This document shows, piece after piece, positions 21,545 to 30,776 of a DNA stretch of 45,467 nt; the stretch's first letter is position 1, and each line of letters opens with the position of its first letter. The stretch covers positions 1 to 45,467 of the forward strand of contig JARGFV010000007.1 in NCBI GenBank assembly GCA_029210545.1. The letters are read 5' to 3'. Both the position numbers and the translations under genes were made by a program. Source of the stretch: a bacterium (GTDB taxonomy: Bacteria > BMS3Abin14). The notes beneath the pieces were generated by a model. The model had not been told where the DNA came from. It did no database searches and was given only the letters and a program-made list of their open reading frames with translations.

Positions 21545-21713
21545 AAAACATCAACCGATGGATATTCCCGACATCTGTTTTCGGCATCAGGCCCGGGGCT
21601 GAAAAACCGTTCTTGACAATCGAGATTGAAACCACTTTTGAGATCTGAGATATGAGCTTGAGTTCCCCAAAGGCTCATCATATTTCCGAACGAGGCTAAC
21701 AAGTTGGAAAGCA

Positions 21714-21738
21714 GGAGGGCGCCCATCGGGCGCCCTCC
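21714..21738 (-). terminator. Terminator of the binding-protein/chemoreceptor operon
   Basis: GGAGGGCGCCC (21714-21724) and GGGCGCCCTCC (21728-21738) form a perfect 11-bp stem with a 3-nt loop, 36 nt past the stop of the binding-protein gene. On the minus strand it is followed by TGCTTTCC, a weak U-tract. Confidence 0.7.
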
Positions 21739-21773
21739 GCAGAAAATCTGGGTCCTGAGATCCGGAATTCGTT

Positions 21774-22997
21774 CTACTCGACGAGCACCCACCTCCCGCC
21801 CCGGGCCTGTGTGATGTAAACCTCGTCCAGCCCCTGGTGGTCACCGATCCCGAAAACCACTTCGCTTCCAATGCCGATGTCCACCCCGTCCATGGACTCG
21901 ATACTTCCCATCAATGAAACGGGTGTCAGGTCCTCACCAGCCATTTCGACAGCTTTGGCAAAAACGACGGCGTTGACGTAACCTTCCAGGCTGGCAAAGG
22001 AGTACTCGGAAGGGATGTAATCTGGATCCCTGAGGTCAGCGGGAAGGCTGGCAGCGTAATTTTTCATATCCTCACGGTACTGAACCACCAGCGGGATCGA
22101 GCTGTCGTCGAATGGCGGAACAACCTGGGAATTGAACAGTTCCCCGGAATAGTCCTGGCCGTCTCTTCTCTGTTGATCGAGGAGCAGGTTGAGGAGTGCT
22201 TCGCTTCCAACGAAGGAGATGTTGGCGATGGGACCTGCGAACCCTGCTTTTCTGGCATCCCGGATGAAAGCGGCGCAAGCCTGGTATGCCCCGACAGAGA
22301 TCACCGCGTCGGCGCCGCCGGCCATGAACGACCTGACCTGACTGGACATGTCCGTATTGTAAGTGTCGCCCCGTGTATAAGTTGTCTCACCCGCGATGGC
22401 CATGCCGTGGGCTTCCAGTCCCCTGACCACTCCATTCTGTCCGCTGCGGCCGTAAGCGTCATTCTGGTAGAATACGGCGATCTTGCGCTTGCCCTTTTCA
22501 ACGAAAAAGTCCACCAGGGCCGCCGTTTCCTGCCGATAGGAGGCTCTCACGTTAATGCAGAAGGCCGCATAGGGCTCTTCACGCTGGGGCTGTGCCCCTG
22601 TAAAGGGGCCGAACATGTAGACCGGAATGTTCTGGTACTTCAGCAGCAGGGGGAGGACCTTGACCGTGGTGGGTGTTCCCACGTTCCCGAACAGAAGGAA
22701 TGCCTTTTCCTGGCTCACCAGCTTTACCGTGTTCCTGACCGCCTCGGGAGGGTCGTAGGAATCGTCCAACGCCTTCACCGTGATGGTTCGGCCACCGATC
22801 CCCCCCTGAGCGTTGATCTTGTTGAAAAAGGCCATGTAACCTCTGTAAAGCTCGGAACCCAGGGAGGCGGCGTGGCCTTTGAAGGCGCTGGTAACTCCCA
22901 GGGTGATCGAATCGGAGGTAACACCCTGGGCGTCAACGGTTGCCGGTCCATACAAGGCCATGACGGTTGTCACAAAAAGGGCTAATGCAACTCTCAC
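21774..22997 (-). CDS. Periplasmic ligand-binding protein (Leu/Ile/Val-BP type)
   Basis: The 407-residue secreted protein belongs to the type I periplasmic-binding fold of branched-chain amino acid/amide receptors: signal peptide 1-23, then VTSDSITLGVTSAFKGHAASLG, YRGYMAFFNKINAQGGIGGRTI and LLFGNVGTPTT. The GTG start (SD GGAGG) overlaps the stop of the chemoreceptor gene as GTGA, so the two are translationally coupled. No permease or ATPase of a Liv transporter is nearby. This makes it more likely that the protein delivers its ligand to the adjoining chemoreceptor, or at least signals through it, than that it feeds a transporter. The ligand is unknown. Confidence 0.9.
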   Translation of the reverse strand: MRVALALFVTTVMALYGPATVDAQGVTSDSITLGVTSAFKGHAASLGSELYRGYMAFFNKINAQGGIGGRTITVKALDDSYDPPEAVRNTVKLVSQEKAFLLFGNVGTPTTVKVLPLLLKYQNIPVYMFGPFTGAQPQREEPYAAFCINVRASYRQETAALVDFFVEKGKRKIAVFYQNDAYGRSGQNGVVRGLEAHGMAIAGETTYTRGDTYNTDMSSQVRSFMAGGADAVISVGAYQACAAFIRDARKAGFAGPIANISFVGSEALLNLLLDQQRRDGQDYSGELFNSQVVPPFDDSSIPLVVQYREDMKNYAASLPADLRDPDYIPSEYSFASLEGYVNAVVFAKAVEMAGEDLTPVSLMGSIESMDGVDIGIGSEVVFGIGDHQGLDEVYITQARGGRWVLVE

Positions 22998-25165
22998 GAG
23001 ATATCCTCCTCCGTAACAAAGATCTCCAACTCAGCATGCAGGGCCTGCATCCGCTCGTTCAGGTCATCAATGATCCCCTTCAGGCCGTGCACCGCCGTCT
23101 TGTTCTTCTGGATGACACCACCAAGATCTTCGGTCATCTTCAGCACCTTGCTGCCGTTGACCACCTGGATCTCGGTGGATTCCGAGATGGTCCGCACGGT
23201 GTCGGAGATCCGGGTCAGATCCTTGTTGATCTGCTGGCTGGTGAACGTCTGCTCCTCGGTGCTGTCCTTGACCTTCTGGGCTGCCTGCTGGATCTGCTTT
23301 GACATCTGGAGGAGTTTCTCGCCGGCCTGGGTCTGCTGCTCGCTGATCCCCTTTATGTTCCCGACCGAATCTGTGAGGTGCTGGGTGGCCTCCAGGACCC
23401 GGTTACTCGTGCTAGCCTGCTCAGATGTGGTCTGGGCGATCTCCTCAACCCTGTGGGACACGAGCATGGTGCTTTCCATGATCCCTTCGAGGGCGGTGGT
23501 GACTTTCCCACTCAGGGCGACCCCCTCGTCAACCTTCAGGTTGGATTCGATCACCGCCTCACTGGTGCGTGAAACCTCCTCGCGCAGCCCCTCGATGACC
23601 TGGGCGATCCGGTTGGTCTGCGCCTTGGTGTTCTGCGCAAGTTCGTTGATCTCATCAGCAACGACCCCGAACCCTTTGCCCTGGGCCCCGGCCTGGGCGG
23701 CGATAATGGCGGCGTTCAGGGCGAGGAGGTTGGTTTTTCCTGTGATCTCGGTGATGAACCTGAGGATCTCGTCGATCTCCTCGATGCGGTCGGACACCAG
23801 CGAGATCATCTGGGTCACCTGACCCGAGCTTTTCTTGATGGCCTCCATACCCCCCATGGCGTTTCTGGAGATCGTCGCGCCCTCCTCGGCCACCTTTGTC
23901 ATCTGCACGGCGTCCTGGGAAGTACTCTCGGCATTTCCACGGACCTGGACGATACTGGCGCTCATCTCGTTCATGGCGCTGGAGGTCTCGTCGGCGCCCT
24001 TGGAAAGGGTCAGAAGGTTGCGGTTGATCTCGTCGATGGAAGCTGAAAGGTTCTCGATGGCAGTGTTGGACTCGTTGACCGATTTGAAGAGGGCGTCAGC
24101 CATGGAGGAAACCTCCTCGATGGAAGCACCCATCTCCATAACGCTGGAAAAGCTGTCGTTGGAAGAGTTTTCAAGGATATGGATCCCCTCGGTGACATCG
24201 TCGATCATTTTCTTGTTGCTGACCACCGACTCCATGGTCTCGCTGGCGAGGCCGGCCTGCTGCTCGATCCCCTCCTGAACGTCGTTGTAGACCTGCGATA
24301 TCCGAACGTTGGCCCGGGAGATCCCCTCGTAGGAATGGTCGACCCTATCGATCATGCCTGCGAGCTTGGCCAGTGTTGAGTTGAGGTTCTGAGCCAGATC
24401 CAGGAACTCGTCCCTGGTTGGGACCTCGACACGGGCTGTGAGATCCCCTTCCCCGACTCTTTTCAGGGTCGCAAGAACTGTCCTGATGTGACGCAGAAGG
24501 TAGATGACCATGAGATGCAGAAGAACGATACCCAGGATCTGGGCCACCGCGAACTGAACGATGAGCCTCCAGGTGATGCTGTCGAGCTCACTGGTGATGA
24601 GGCCGTGGTCCATGCCGACCCGGGCAGTCCCCGCCACCCCGAACAGGATGGGCACGGCGACCTCAAGGATGTCACCGACCTCGTCCCTCTGGAATTTGAG
24701 GATCCTGTGGGATTCCTCTCCGGTAACGGGGTTGAGGCCAAGGATACTTTTGGGGAAGATGCCGTCGAAAGTGTGGGCGACCACGACGCCCGTGGAATCC
24801 TGGACATACACGTACCGGATCCCGTGGATATCCCGGAAGTTGTCCACCAGGGACTGGATGACCTCGACGTTGCCGCTGAGCAGCTTGTCCTCGCTGGAAC
24901 TTGCGATAGAAAAAGCGATGGCCTGGGCCTTGCTCTCGAACTCCCGGTTCATGGTGGTGTTGTAACGGCTCTGGATGAAGATGATATTGACCACGGCCAG
25001 AACGGTCATGACCACGACGACGAGACTTGTGATCTTCCATCCGATCGTGAAACGGATGCCGCCTGGCTGCCTCCCGCCTGTACCCTGCGCCGGTTTGCCG
25101 GCGGTTCCGGCCGGGGTACTCTCGGGCTGATCCTGGGTCGTGCTGTTTTCAGCCGGGTCGCTCAT
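22994..25165 (-). CDS. Methyl-accepting chemotaxis protein
   Basis: The 723-residue protein has a proline-rich cytosolic start, TM1 (about 45-67) and a periplasmic Cache-like domain of about 125 residues (with GIRYVYVQDSTGVVVAHTFDG and VGMDHGLITSE). TM2, HAMP and a long cytoplasmic coiled coil follow. The kinase-control tip reads TNLLALNAAIIAAQAGAQGKGFGVVADEI, with IIAAQ where the common form has IEAAR. No CheR-docking pentapeptide is seen at the C-terminus. SD GGAGAG precedes the ATG. A TTGACA box lies about 75 nt upstream on the minus strand. Coupling to a binding-protein gene suggests indirect sensing of a bound solute. Confidence 0.95.
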   Translation of the reverse strand: MSDPAENSTTQDQPESTPAGTAGKPAQGTGGRQPGGIRFTIGWKITSLVVVVMTVLAVVNIIFIQSRYNTTMNREFESKAQAIAFSIASSSEDKLLSGNVEVIQSLVDNFRDIHGIRYVYVQDSTGVVVAHTFDGIFPKSILGLNPVTGEESHRILKFQRDEVGDILEVAVPILFGVAGTARVGMDHGLITSELDSITWRLIVQFAVAQILGIVLLHLMVIYLLRHIRTVLATLKRVGEGDLTARVEVPTRDEFLDLAQNLNSTLAKLAGMIDRVDHSYEGISRANVRISQVYNDVQEGIEQQAGLASETMESVVSNKKMIDDVTEGIHILENSSNDSFSSVMEMGASIEEVSSMADALFKSVNESNTAIENLSASIDEINRNLLTLSKGADETSSAMNEMSASIVQVRGNAESTSQDAVQMTKVAEEGATISRNAMGGMEAIKKSSGQVTQMISLVSDRIEEIDEILRFITEITGKTNLLALNAAIIAAQAGAQGKGFGVVADEINELAQNTKAQTNRIAQVIEGLREEVSRTSEAVIESNLKVDEGVALSGKVTTALEGIMESTMLVSHRVEEIAQTTSEQASTSNRVLEATQHLTDSVGNIKGISEQQTQAGEKLLQMSKQIQQAAQKVKDSTEEQTFTSQQINKDLTRISDTVRTISESTEIQVVNGSKVLKMTEDLGGVIQKNKTAVHGLKGIIDDLNERMQALHAELEIFVTEEDIS

Positions 25166-25293
25166 GACCGCTCTCCTGTAATCACATCAGATAATGACAA
25201 TTTTGTAATATCGCACCTTAACAAAAATAAGGGCCGCCTTCAACTGTCAAGGCTGCCCTGATCCATGTTTGAAGCAGTCGGGAGAAAACGGGA

Positions 25294-26421
25294 TCAGCCA
25301 GCCTGTTCGTCCTTGTATTTCGCGAAATCCCTGGCGAACCGGGTCACGGCCTTGTAGGCCGCCGCACTTGTTTCGCCGGTGAACTCTTCGAGAAGTCTCT
25401 TCTGTTTTTTCGTTAGCTTGGCAGGTATTTCCACTGTGATCCTCGTGTACTGGTCACCCCGACCGGACCCGTGAAGCCTGGGGACTCCCTTGCCTTTGAG
25501 GTGAAACACCTGCCCGGGCTGGGTACCGGCGGGGATCTTCAGTTCGGCGGGGCCGTCCAGAGTTGGGATCTCCACTACTCCCCCCACGACAGCGACCTCC
25601 ATCCGGATGGGTATCTCACAGATAATGTCGTTATTTTCGCGGTGGAAAAACTGGTGGTCCCGAACCTCGATCTGAACGAACAGGTCACCGGGACCTCCAC
25701 CCGAAAGGCCGCCGTCGCCCTCACCCCGGATCCTGAGCCGCATCCCGTCATCCATTCCCTGCGGGATCTTGACCGTGAGGTTCCGGTCCTTTCTGACCCT
25801 GCCCTCCCCCCGGCATCCCGTACAAGGGTCTTTCACGATCTTTCCCATGCCCCTGCAGTTGGGACAGGTCCGCGACATGGTGAAAAAGGCCTGCTGGAAC
25901 CGAACCTCGCCCATTCCCTCGCAGGCGCTGCACGTCACAGGATCGTGCCCGGGCTCGATACCGTCACCCAGGCACCGGTCACATTCCTCGAGCTTGGGAT
26001 AGGTGATCTCCTTCCGGGTGCCGAAAACGGCCTCCTCGAAGGTGATCATCATCCGGTAACGCAGATCGTCCCCGCGCATGCCGCGCTGCCTGCGCCCCGT
26101 GCGGCCCCCGCCGAAAAAGTCCTGAAAAATGTCCGAAAAAACATCGGCAAAAGAACCGGAATAATCGAACCCGCCCGGGAACCCGCCGTTTCCGGACAGC
26201 CCCGCGTGGCCGAACTGGTTATATATCTTTCTCTTGTCCTCGTCTGAAAGGATCGAGTACGCTTCACTCAGTTCCTTGAACTTCTTCTCCGCATCTATAT
26301 TGTCCGGGTTCCGGTCAGGATGGAACTGGATGGCCAGGCGGCGGTAAGCTCTCTTTATCTCTTCCGGGGACGACTCGCGGCCGACCTGGAGGGTCTCGTA
26401 ATAATCGGCTTTGGCGGCCAT
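25294..26421 (-). CDS. dnaJ: Co-chaperone DnaJ
   Basis: The start is at ATG 26421 ([14 protein letters not shown]), 4 nt after the grpE stop with an AGGAGG SD inside grpE; the longer upstream frame is a shadow. The protein has 375 residues. The J domain contains HPD (FHPDRNPDN), then come the G/F region ([13 protein letters not shown]), four zinc-binding repeats ([32 protein letters not shown]) and the C-terminal substrate-binding domains. It activates the DnaK ATPase. dnaK itself is not between grpE and dnaJ, where it usually is. Confidence 0.96.
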   Translation of the reverse strand: MAAKADYYETLQVGRESSPEEIKRAYRRLAIQFHPDRNPDNIDAEKKFKELSEAYSILSDEDKRKIYNQFGHAGLSGNGGFPGGFDYSGSFADVFSDIFQDFFGGGRTGRRQRGMRGDDLRYRMMITFEEAVFGTRKEITYPKLEECDRCLGDGIEPGHDPVTCSACEGMGEVRFQQAFFTMSRTCPNCRGMGKIVKDPCTGCRGEGRVRKDRNLTVKIPQGMDDGMRLRIRGEGDGGLSGGGPGDLFVQIEVRDHQFFHRENNDIICEIPIRMEVAVVGGVVEIPTLDGPAELKIPAGTQPGQVFHLKGKGVPRLHGSGRGDQYTRITVEIPAKLTKKQKRLLEEFTGETSAAAYKAVTRFARDFAKYKDEQAG

Positions 26422-26425
26422 TGGC

Positions 26426-27037
26426 TCAGCTGTCCTCCTTTTCGCCGGTTCCGGCCGGCTTGCCGGCCACATGGACCATGGAGTGTCGCAGGACCTTGCC
26501 CTTGAGGCTGTATCCCTTCTGCATCTCGGCAACCACCGTTCCCTCTTCGTATTCGCCGGAGGGAAGGACTCCCAGAGCTTCGTGACGGTTGGGGTCAAAG
26601 GCTGTGCCCACCGCTTCCACAGGTTCCAGGCCGCAGCTGCCCAGCAGTGAATGAAGCTGTTCGCTGACCATCCTCACACCGTCCACCACGCTGTCCATTC
26701 CCGCCTTGTCCAGTCCCGCCGAAAGTGCCCTGTCCAGGTTGTCAAGGACAGGCAGCAGGTCTCTTATCAACCGTTCGTTGGCGAAACGGACAATATCTTC
26801 TTTTTCTTTGGCGACACGTTTCCGGAAGTTGTCAAAATCCGCTGCGGCCCGGAGGTACCGATCCTTCAGTTCGGCCGCCTCGGCCCTGAGGGCCTCATAC
26901 TCTTCGAGGGGCAGTGTCACCAATTCCTGTTCTCCGGCATTCTCAGGGGCTCTGTCCCCGCCTTCCTGTCCGCCATCGGCGACCGGGATCTGAACCGCCT
27001 CACCGTCGCCGTTTCCCTTTCGCTGCGACCTCTTCAA
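26426..27037 (-). CDS. grpE: Nucleotide exchange factor GrpE
   Basis: GrpE releases ADP from DnaK. The 203-residue protein has a charged, variable N-terminus, a long coiled coil ([33 protein letters not shown]), the core [16 protein letters not shown] and the C-terminal beta-wing signature [45 protein letters not shown]. Its ATG overlaps the hrcA stop as ATGA, so translation is coupled to hrcA. Confidence 0.96.
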   Translation of the reverse strand: MKRSQRKGNGDGEAVQIPVADGGQEGGDRAPENAGEQELVTLPLEEYEALRAEAAELKDRYLRAAADFDNFRKRVAKEKEDIVRFANERLIRDLLPVLDNLDRALSAGLDKAGMDSVVDGVRMVSEQLHSLLGSCGLEPVEAVGTAFDPNRHEALGVLPSGEYEEGTVVAEMQKGYSLKGKVLRHSMVHVAGKPAGTGEKEDS

Positions 27038-28200
27038 TTCGTTCCCTCCTGAACGTCTCCCCCTTGAAAGCTTTCCCCTTCAACTTTTTCCGACGAGAAG
27101 TTCTCGCTGACCATCACACCCGCCGACCTGACGAGGGGAATGATATGTTTGTAGTCCATCCTCGAAGGCCCGATGACTCCCACCGCCCCGAGGGCTCCTC
27201 CGCCCCGGCCATAGGTCGAGACCACCATGCTCATCCCTCTGAGATCCTCCATACCGGTCTCGGAACCGATGAATACGGTGAGATCGCTGGCTTTAATGGT
27301 CTCTTCAAGGAGGGCGGCGAGGCTTCTTTTGTCCTCAAAAGCCCGGAAAATGGCGCGCATCCCCTCAAAATCGGTCATGAATTCGGGCATATCCAGGATC
27401 CTCGAACCGCCCTCAAAATATACTTCGGGCCCTTCGGGTTCTTCCAGGAGCCCGGTGCTCAGTCTCAGGGCTGCTGTCATCCAGTTATCGAAGTTCTCCA
27501 GGTCCCGGGCCAGGTCCTTTTCCACTCTCCAGCACATCTCACCAAGACTCATTCCGGCAAACCTGCGGTTCAGGTAATCCGACATCCTGTCCAGGGCGTC
27601 CTGGGGGAACTCCTCCCCGGTCTGGACGAGTTTGTGGGTGGTGACGCCGGAAAGGGAGACCAGGATGGCCAGGACCGAGTCCCTGTTCATGCGGGTAAAA
27701 CTGATCCTTTTGAAAAGGCGGCGAACCCTGCGTGGAGGAAGGACGACTCCCGCGCACCGGGAAAGGTCGGAAAGAACCCTGGAAGTCTTTCGCAACAGAT
27801 CGTCCAGCCCCCCTGTAAAACCTAAAAGGGCCCTGCGGAAGGTGTCGTCCTGGTCTACCAAATGACCCGGCGAATGACCCGGCGAATGACCGCTCGAATG
27901 GCCAGGTGAATGTTCGGGACCGCGCCCGAGCAAGCTGTTGACATAATATCGATAGGCCTTGTCGGTGGGAACACGTCCCGCGGAGGTGTGGGGCTGTCTC
28001 AGGTACCCTTCCTTCTCCAACTGGGCCATGAGGTTTCGCACAGTTGCGGCACTCACATCGAGTCCGGACCTTTCCAGCAGGTATCTGGACCCCACCGGCT
28101 CCGCTGTCCCGATGTGGGAGCGGATGAGGGTCATGAGTACGTCGTGACGACGGTCTGTTTTACGGTTCGGCGACACCTGCCACTCCTCGATGCTGCGCAT
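27034..28200 (-). CDS. hrcA: Heat-inducible transcription repressor HrcA
   Basis: HrcA represses heat-shock genes through CIRCE operators and needs GroEL for activity. I use ATG 28200 (MRSIEEWQV) as start; a GTG at 28203 with GGAG at better distance is equally possible. The protein has about 388 residues. Features are the winged helix (SGLDVSAATVRNLMAQLEKEGYLRQPHTSAGRVPTDKAYRYYV) and the HrcA core ending ALGAVGVIGPSRMDYKHIIPLV. An insertion after the wing reads SPGHSSGHSPGHSPGH, encoded by a 12-nt tandem repeat; this is unusual. No CIRCE (TTAGCACTC-N9-GAGTGCTAA) is visible upstream. It leads the hrcA-grpE-dnaJ operon. Confidence 0.93.
   Translation of the reverse strand: MRSIEEWQVSPNRKTDRRHDVLMTLIRSHIGTAEPVGSRYLLERSGLDVSAATVRNLMAQLEKEGYLRQPHTSAGRVPTDKAYRYYVNSLLGRGPEHSPGHSSGHSPGHSPGHLVDQDDTFRRALLGFTGGLDDLLRKTSRVLSDLSRCAGVVLPPRRVRRLFKRISFTRMNRDSVLAILVSLSGVTTHKLVQTGEEFPQDALDRMSDYLNRRFAGMSLGEMCWRVEKDLARDLENFDNWMTAALRLSTGLLEEPEGPEVYFEGGSRILDMPEFMTDFEGMRAIFRAFEDKRSLAALLEETIKASDLTVFIGSETGMEDLRGMSMVVSTYGRGGGALGAVGVIGPSRMDYKHIIPLVRSAGVMVSENFSSEKVEGESFQGGDVQEGTN
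27861..27908 (-). repeat. In-frame 12-nt tandem repeat inside hrcA
   Basis: Four 12-nt units (plus strand AATGACCCGGCG twice, AATGACCGCTCG, AATGGCCAGGTG) encode the His-rich tetrapeptides SPGH/SSGH. The first two units are identical. A slippage-prone microsatellite in a repressor gene could vary in length without frameshift. Confidence 0.8.
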
Positions 28201-28465
28201 CACAACCGCCGTCTCCGGCAAAACCGGGACGTTGGGACGGTTTTATTCTCAGTCTCAGCCACAGTTCAGGTCTGGTTCCCTTTTCCTTTGTCTGCGTCTG
28301 AGTCCGTGTTACGAGGTTATCCAGTTGGGATGTAAGATAACCAGATAAACACCACAAAACAAGGGGCTGACGTTCCTCTGGTAAGAACGTGGAAGAAGAT
28401 CAAGAGCTAATTTACACTAACTCTTTTTCTCTGCACCCTGCACTTTGCACTCTGCACTGTCTTTG
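28201..28465. other. Intergenic region upstream of hrcA
   Basis: No gene is seen. It holds an AAAACCG/CGGTTTT inverted repeat (28220-28226 with 28238-28244) just upstream of the hrcA start, possibly an operator. It also holds a heptamer array at 28431-28458 (CTGCACC, CTGCACT, TTGCACT, CTGCACT) next to the hemW stop. Confidence 0.5.
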
Positions 28466-29623
28466 TCAGAGTATTCTGACAAAGACTTCGTTACTCAGCA
28501 GCATCCCCCTCATCGTCAGCCTCACCCGATTTGCGCTGAACCTCACCAGCCCAAATTCCATCAGTTCGGCAAGGTGCGGTTTCAAAAGTTCCAGGGGGTC
28601 AGAACCGTACCGTAGCCGGAAGGCGTCCCGGTTCACTCCCTCCGTCATCCGCAGCGCCATGATAAGCGCCTCCCTTGCCCTGTCGAGTCCGCCCTCCCGG
28701 GACAGTTCCTCCCGGCAAGATACCGGGTCCTTCAGGTAAGCATTGATATCGGGCAGGTTGCGCCACCGTGTCCTGACCCCGTTCCTGGTCACGCAGCTGT
28801 GGGCCGAAGGTCCGAGACCGATAAAATCGCCGTCCCGCCAGTAGACCATGTTGTGCAAGCTGCGATGCCCGGGCCGGGAGAAGTTGGTGATCTCGTACTG
28901 TCTGAAACCGGCAGCACGAAGCATCCGCGCGGACTCCCTGAACATGGCCGCGGCGAGGTCCGGTTCACACCCCTCCAGTTTCCCGCCCTGCGCCCGGCGC
29001 CCTGGGCCCTGTTCCTCACCTCCCTGTTCCAGGGCGTACAGGCTGATGTGATCCGGATCAAGGGAAACGGTCCGGTCCAGGTCATCTAGGAGATCTTCCA
29101 GGGACTGGCCTTCAATCCCATATATGAGGTCAACACCCACAGAAGCAAAACCGGCCGAGCGGGCTGCTGCCACCGGATCCCGGATGAGGCGTTCCCCCGC
29201 TCCAAGGATCTTTTGGATCCGGGGGTCGAAGGACTTGACGCCTACGCTCACCCTGTCGAACCCCGCCCGGGCGTATCCGGACAGGAACTCCGGGGTGCCG
29301 TCCCCGTCAGTCTCGATGGAGAGTTCCATGAGGCCTGAGAGATCGAAGCGGTCCCGGACGAAACCGACGACCCCGGCATAGAACTCAGGCGGCAGAAGTG
29401 TCGGTGTTCCGCCGCCTGCGTAAAGGGTGTGGACCGCGCCGAGGTCATCCGCGTCGAGCGCCTCGATCTCCTTTCGCACCGCCTCGAGATAGCTCTCCCA
29501 CGGGGGGATCTCCGGTACACGGTAGAAATGGCAGTAGGGGCACAGCCTCCGGCAGAAGGGGATGTGGATATATAAAGAAAAAATCTGCTTATTCCAGATT
29601 CCAGATTCCAGATTCCAGATCAC
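28466..29623 (-). CDS. hemW: HemW-like radical SAM protein (coproporphyrinogen oxidase family)
   Basis: The 385-residue protein has the radical SAM cluster motif FCRRLCPYCHFY just after YIHIPF, followed by LYAGGGTPTLLP, SVGVKSFDPRIQKILG, DLIYGIEGQSLEDLLDDL and the C-terminal HemN-like region (YWRDGDFIGLGPSAHS). Family knowledge: HemW inserts haem into proteins and lacks true HemN activity. The start is GTG 29623 with AGGAG 9 nt upstream. The first codons are the reverse complement of four ATTCCAG heptamers, giving IWNLESGIWNK, and a second heptamer run (28984-29011) encodes the variable loop EQGPGRRAQGG. Both show repeat DNA used as coding sequence. HemN cannot be fully excluded. Confidence 0.85.
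   Translation of the reverse strand: MIWNLESGIWNKQIFSLYIHIPFCRRLCPYCHFYRVPEIPPWESYLEAVRKEIEALDADDLGAVHTLYAGGGTPTLLPPEFYAGVVGFVRDRFDLSGLMELSIETDGDGTPEFLSGYARAGFDRVSVGVKSFDPRIQKILGAGERLIRDPVAAARSAGFASVGVDLIYGIEGQSLEDLLDDLDRTVSLDPDHISLYALEQGGEEQGPGRRAQGGKLEGCEPDLAAAMFRESARMLRAAGFRQYEITNFSRPGHRSLHNMVYWRDGDFIGLGPSAHSCVTRNGVRTRWRNLPDINAYLKDPVSCREELSREGGLDRAREALIMALRMTEGVNRDAFRLRYGSDPLELLKPHLAELMEFGLVRFSANRVRLTMRGMLLSNEVFVRIL
29591..29618. repeat. 7-nt perfect tandem array (ATTCCAG x4) coding the HemW N-terminus
   Basis: Four identical ATTCCAG units lie at 29591-29618. A related array (GGAATTT, GAAATGT, GGAATTT, GGAATTA) follows at 29671-29698 in the 97-nt spacer to oppF. Confidence 0.8.
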
Positions 29624-29720
29624 TTCAAAAAACTCCTGTCTTGGATCTTTTCTTTGTCATGTTTTCCTTTGGAATTTGAAATGTGGAATTTGGAATTAGC
29701 TCACAGCTGCTGGCTGTGAG

Positions 29721-30692
29721 CTACCTGACGTGGCACGCCGCTTCGTGCCCGTCCCCTCTTGGGGTCAACTCCGGAACCTCGGTCATGCAGATATCACGGA
29801 CCAGGGGACAACGGGTATGAAAGGCGCACCCTGGAGGCGGGTCCATCGGGCTGGGCACCTCCCCGGGCAGTCCCTCACCCTTGCGGCTGAGCTCCGGGTC
29901 CGGCTCCGGGATAGCCCGGATGAGTTCCTCGGTATAGGGGTGGACCGGGCGCTCATAAAGTTCGTCCACACCCCCTGTTTCCACCACCCGGCCCAGGTAC
30001 ATGACAGCCACACGGTCGCAGATACTCCGGACGATCCTCAGATCGTGGGAGATGAAAAAGATCGTCAGGGAAAGGCGTTTCTTGATGTCCATGAGGAGGT
30101 TGAGGATCTGGGCCTGAATGGAGACGTCCAGGGCCGAAACCGGCTCGTCGGCAACGAGGAACTCCGGACGGAGGATGAGGGCCCGGGCGATCCCGATGCG
30201 CTGCCTCTGGCCTCCGGAGAACTCATGGGGATAGCGCATGGGGCTGTCGGGCGCCAGGCCCACCATCCCGATCATCTCTCTGACCTTCTCCGTGACTTCG
30301 CCGGAAGGTTCTCCTGCGACGCGCAAAGGCTCGCCTATGATCGATCCCACCGTCTTGCGCGGGTTCAGGGACCCGAAGGGGTCCTGGAAAATGATCTGCA
30401 TCCGATGCCGGTAGACCCTGAGGCTCTTGCCGTCCAGACGGGTGATGTCGTCGCCGTCGAAAATGATCTTTCCCCCGGACGGCTCCATGAGCTTGAGGAT
30501 CGTACGACCCAGCGTGGTCTTGCCGCAGCCCGATTCACCCACCAGGCCGAACACCTCGCCTCGTCGGACCTGAAGGGACACGCCGTCCACAGCACGCACC
30601 CCGCCGGTCACCTTTCCGAGGAACCCTCCCTTGACGGGGAAGATCTTTGTCAGGTTTTCAATTTGAAGAAGATAGTTGCTGTTCTCAGTCAA
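29721..30692 (-). CDS. oppF: Oligopeptide/dipeptide ABC transporter ATP-binding protein (OppF/DppF type)
   Basis: The 323-residue ATPase has Walker [16 protein letters not shown]-loop [13 protein letters not shown], signature [15 protein letters not shown], Walker [15 protein letters not shown] and H-loop ISHD. The C-terminal oligopeptide-transporter extension carries cysteines in [15 protein letters not shown], typical of the iron-sulfur-binding tail of this subfamily. The start is probably TTG 30692 with no clear SD. It is paired with the OppD-type gene just upstream, but no binding protein or permease gene is near. Substrates could be peptides or nickel; sequence does not tell. Confidence 0.92.
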   Translation of the reverse strand: MTENSNYLLQIENLTKIFPVKGGFLGKVTGGVRAVDGVSLQVRRGEVFGLVGESGCGKTTLGRTILKLMEPSGGKIIFDGDDITRLDGKSLRVYRHRMQIIFQDPFGSLNPRKTVGSIIGEPLRVAGEPSGEVTEKVREMIGMVGLAPDSPMRYPHEFSGGQRQRIGIARALILRPEFLVADEPVSALDVSIQAQILNLLMDIKKRLSLTIFFISHDLRIVRSICDRVAVMYLGRVVETGGVDELYERPVHPYTEELIRAIPEPDPELSRKGEGLPGEVPSPMDPPPGCAFHTRCPLVRDICMTEVPELTPRGDGHEAACHVR

Positions 30693-30718
30693 TATCTGAT
30701 CCCGCCTTCATTCAACAA

Positions 30719-30776
30719 GTGAAGCGTGAACCGTGAAAAGTGAATCGCATAACCGTTCACCATTCACCTCTTCACC
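30719..30776. repeat. Inverted pair of heptamer arrays between oppF and oppD
   Basis: GTGAAGC, GTGAACC, GTGAAAA and GTGAATC (30719-30746) are followed by GTTCACC, ATTCACC and TCTTCACC (30755-30776). The GTGAA and TTCAC arms are complementary, and the array runs into the oppD stop. Confidence 0.7.

Noticed and set aside
21503-21656. Repeats that superficially suggest a CRISPR array
   Set aside because: Units are 7 nt and contiguous, without spacers, and no cas genes are present.
26422-26598. 59-residue N-terminal extension of DnaJ
   Set aside because: It lies inside grpE; the ATG at 26421 follows an AGGAGG and gives the normal J-domain start.
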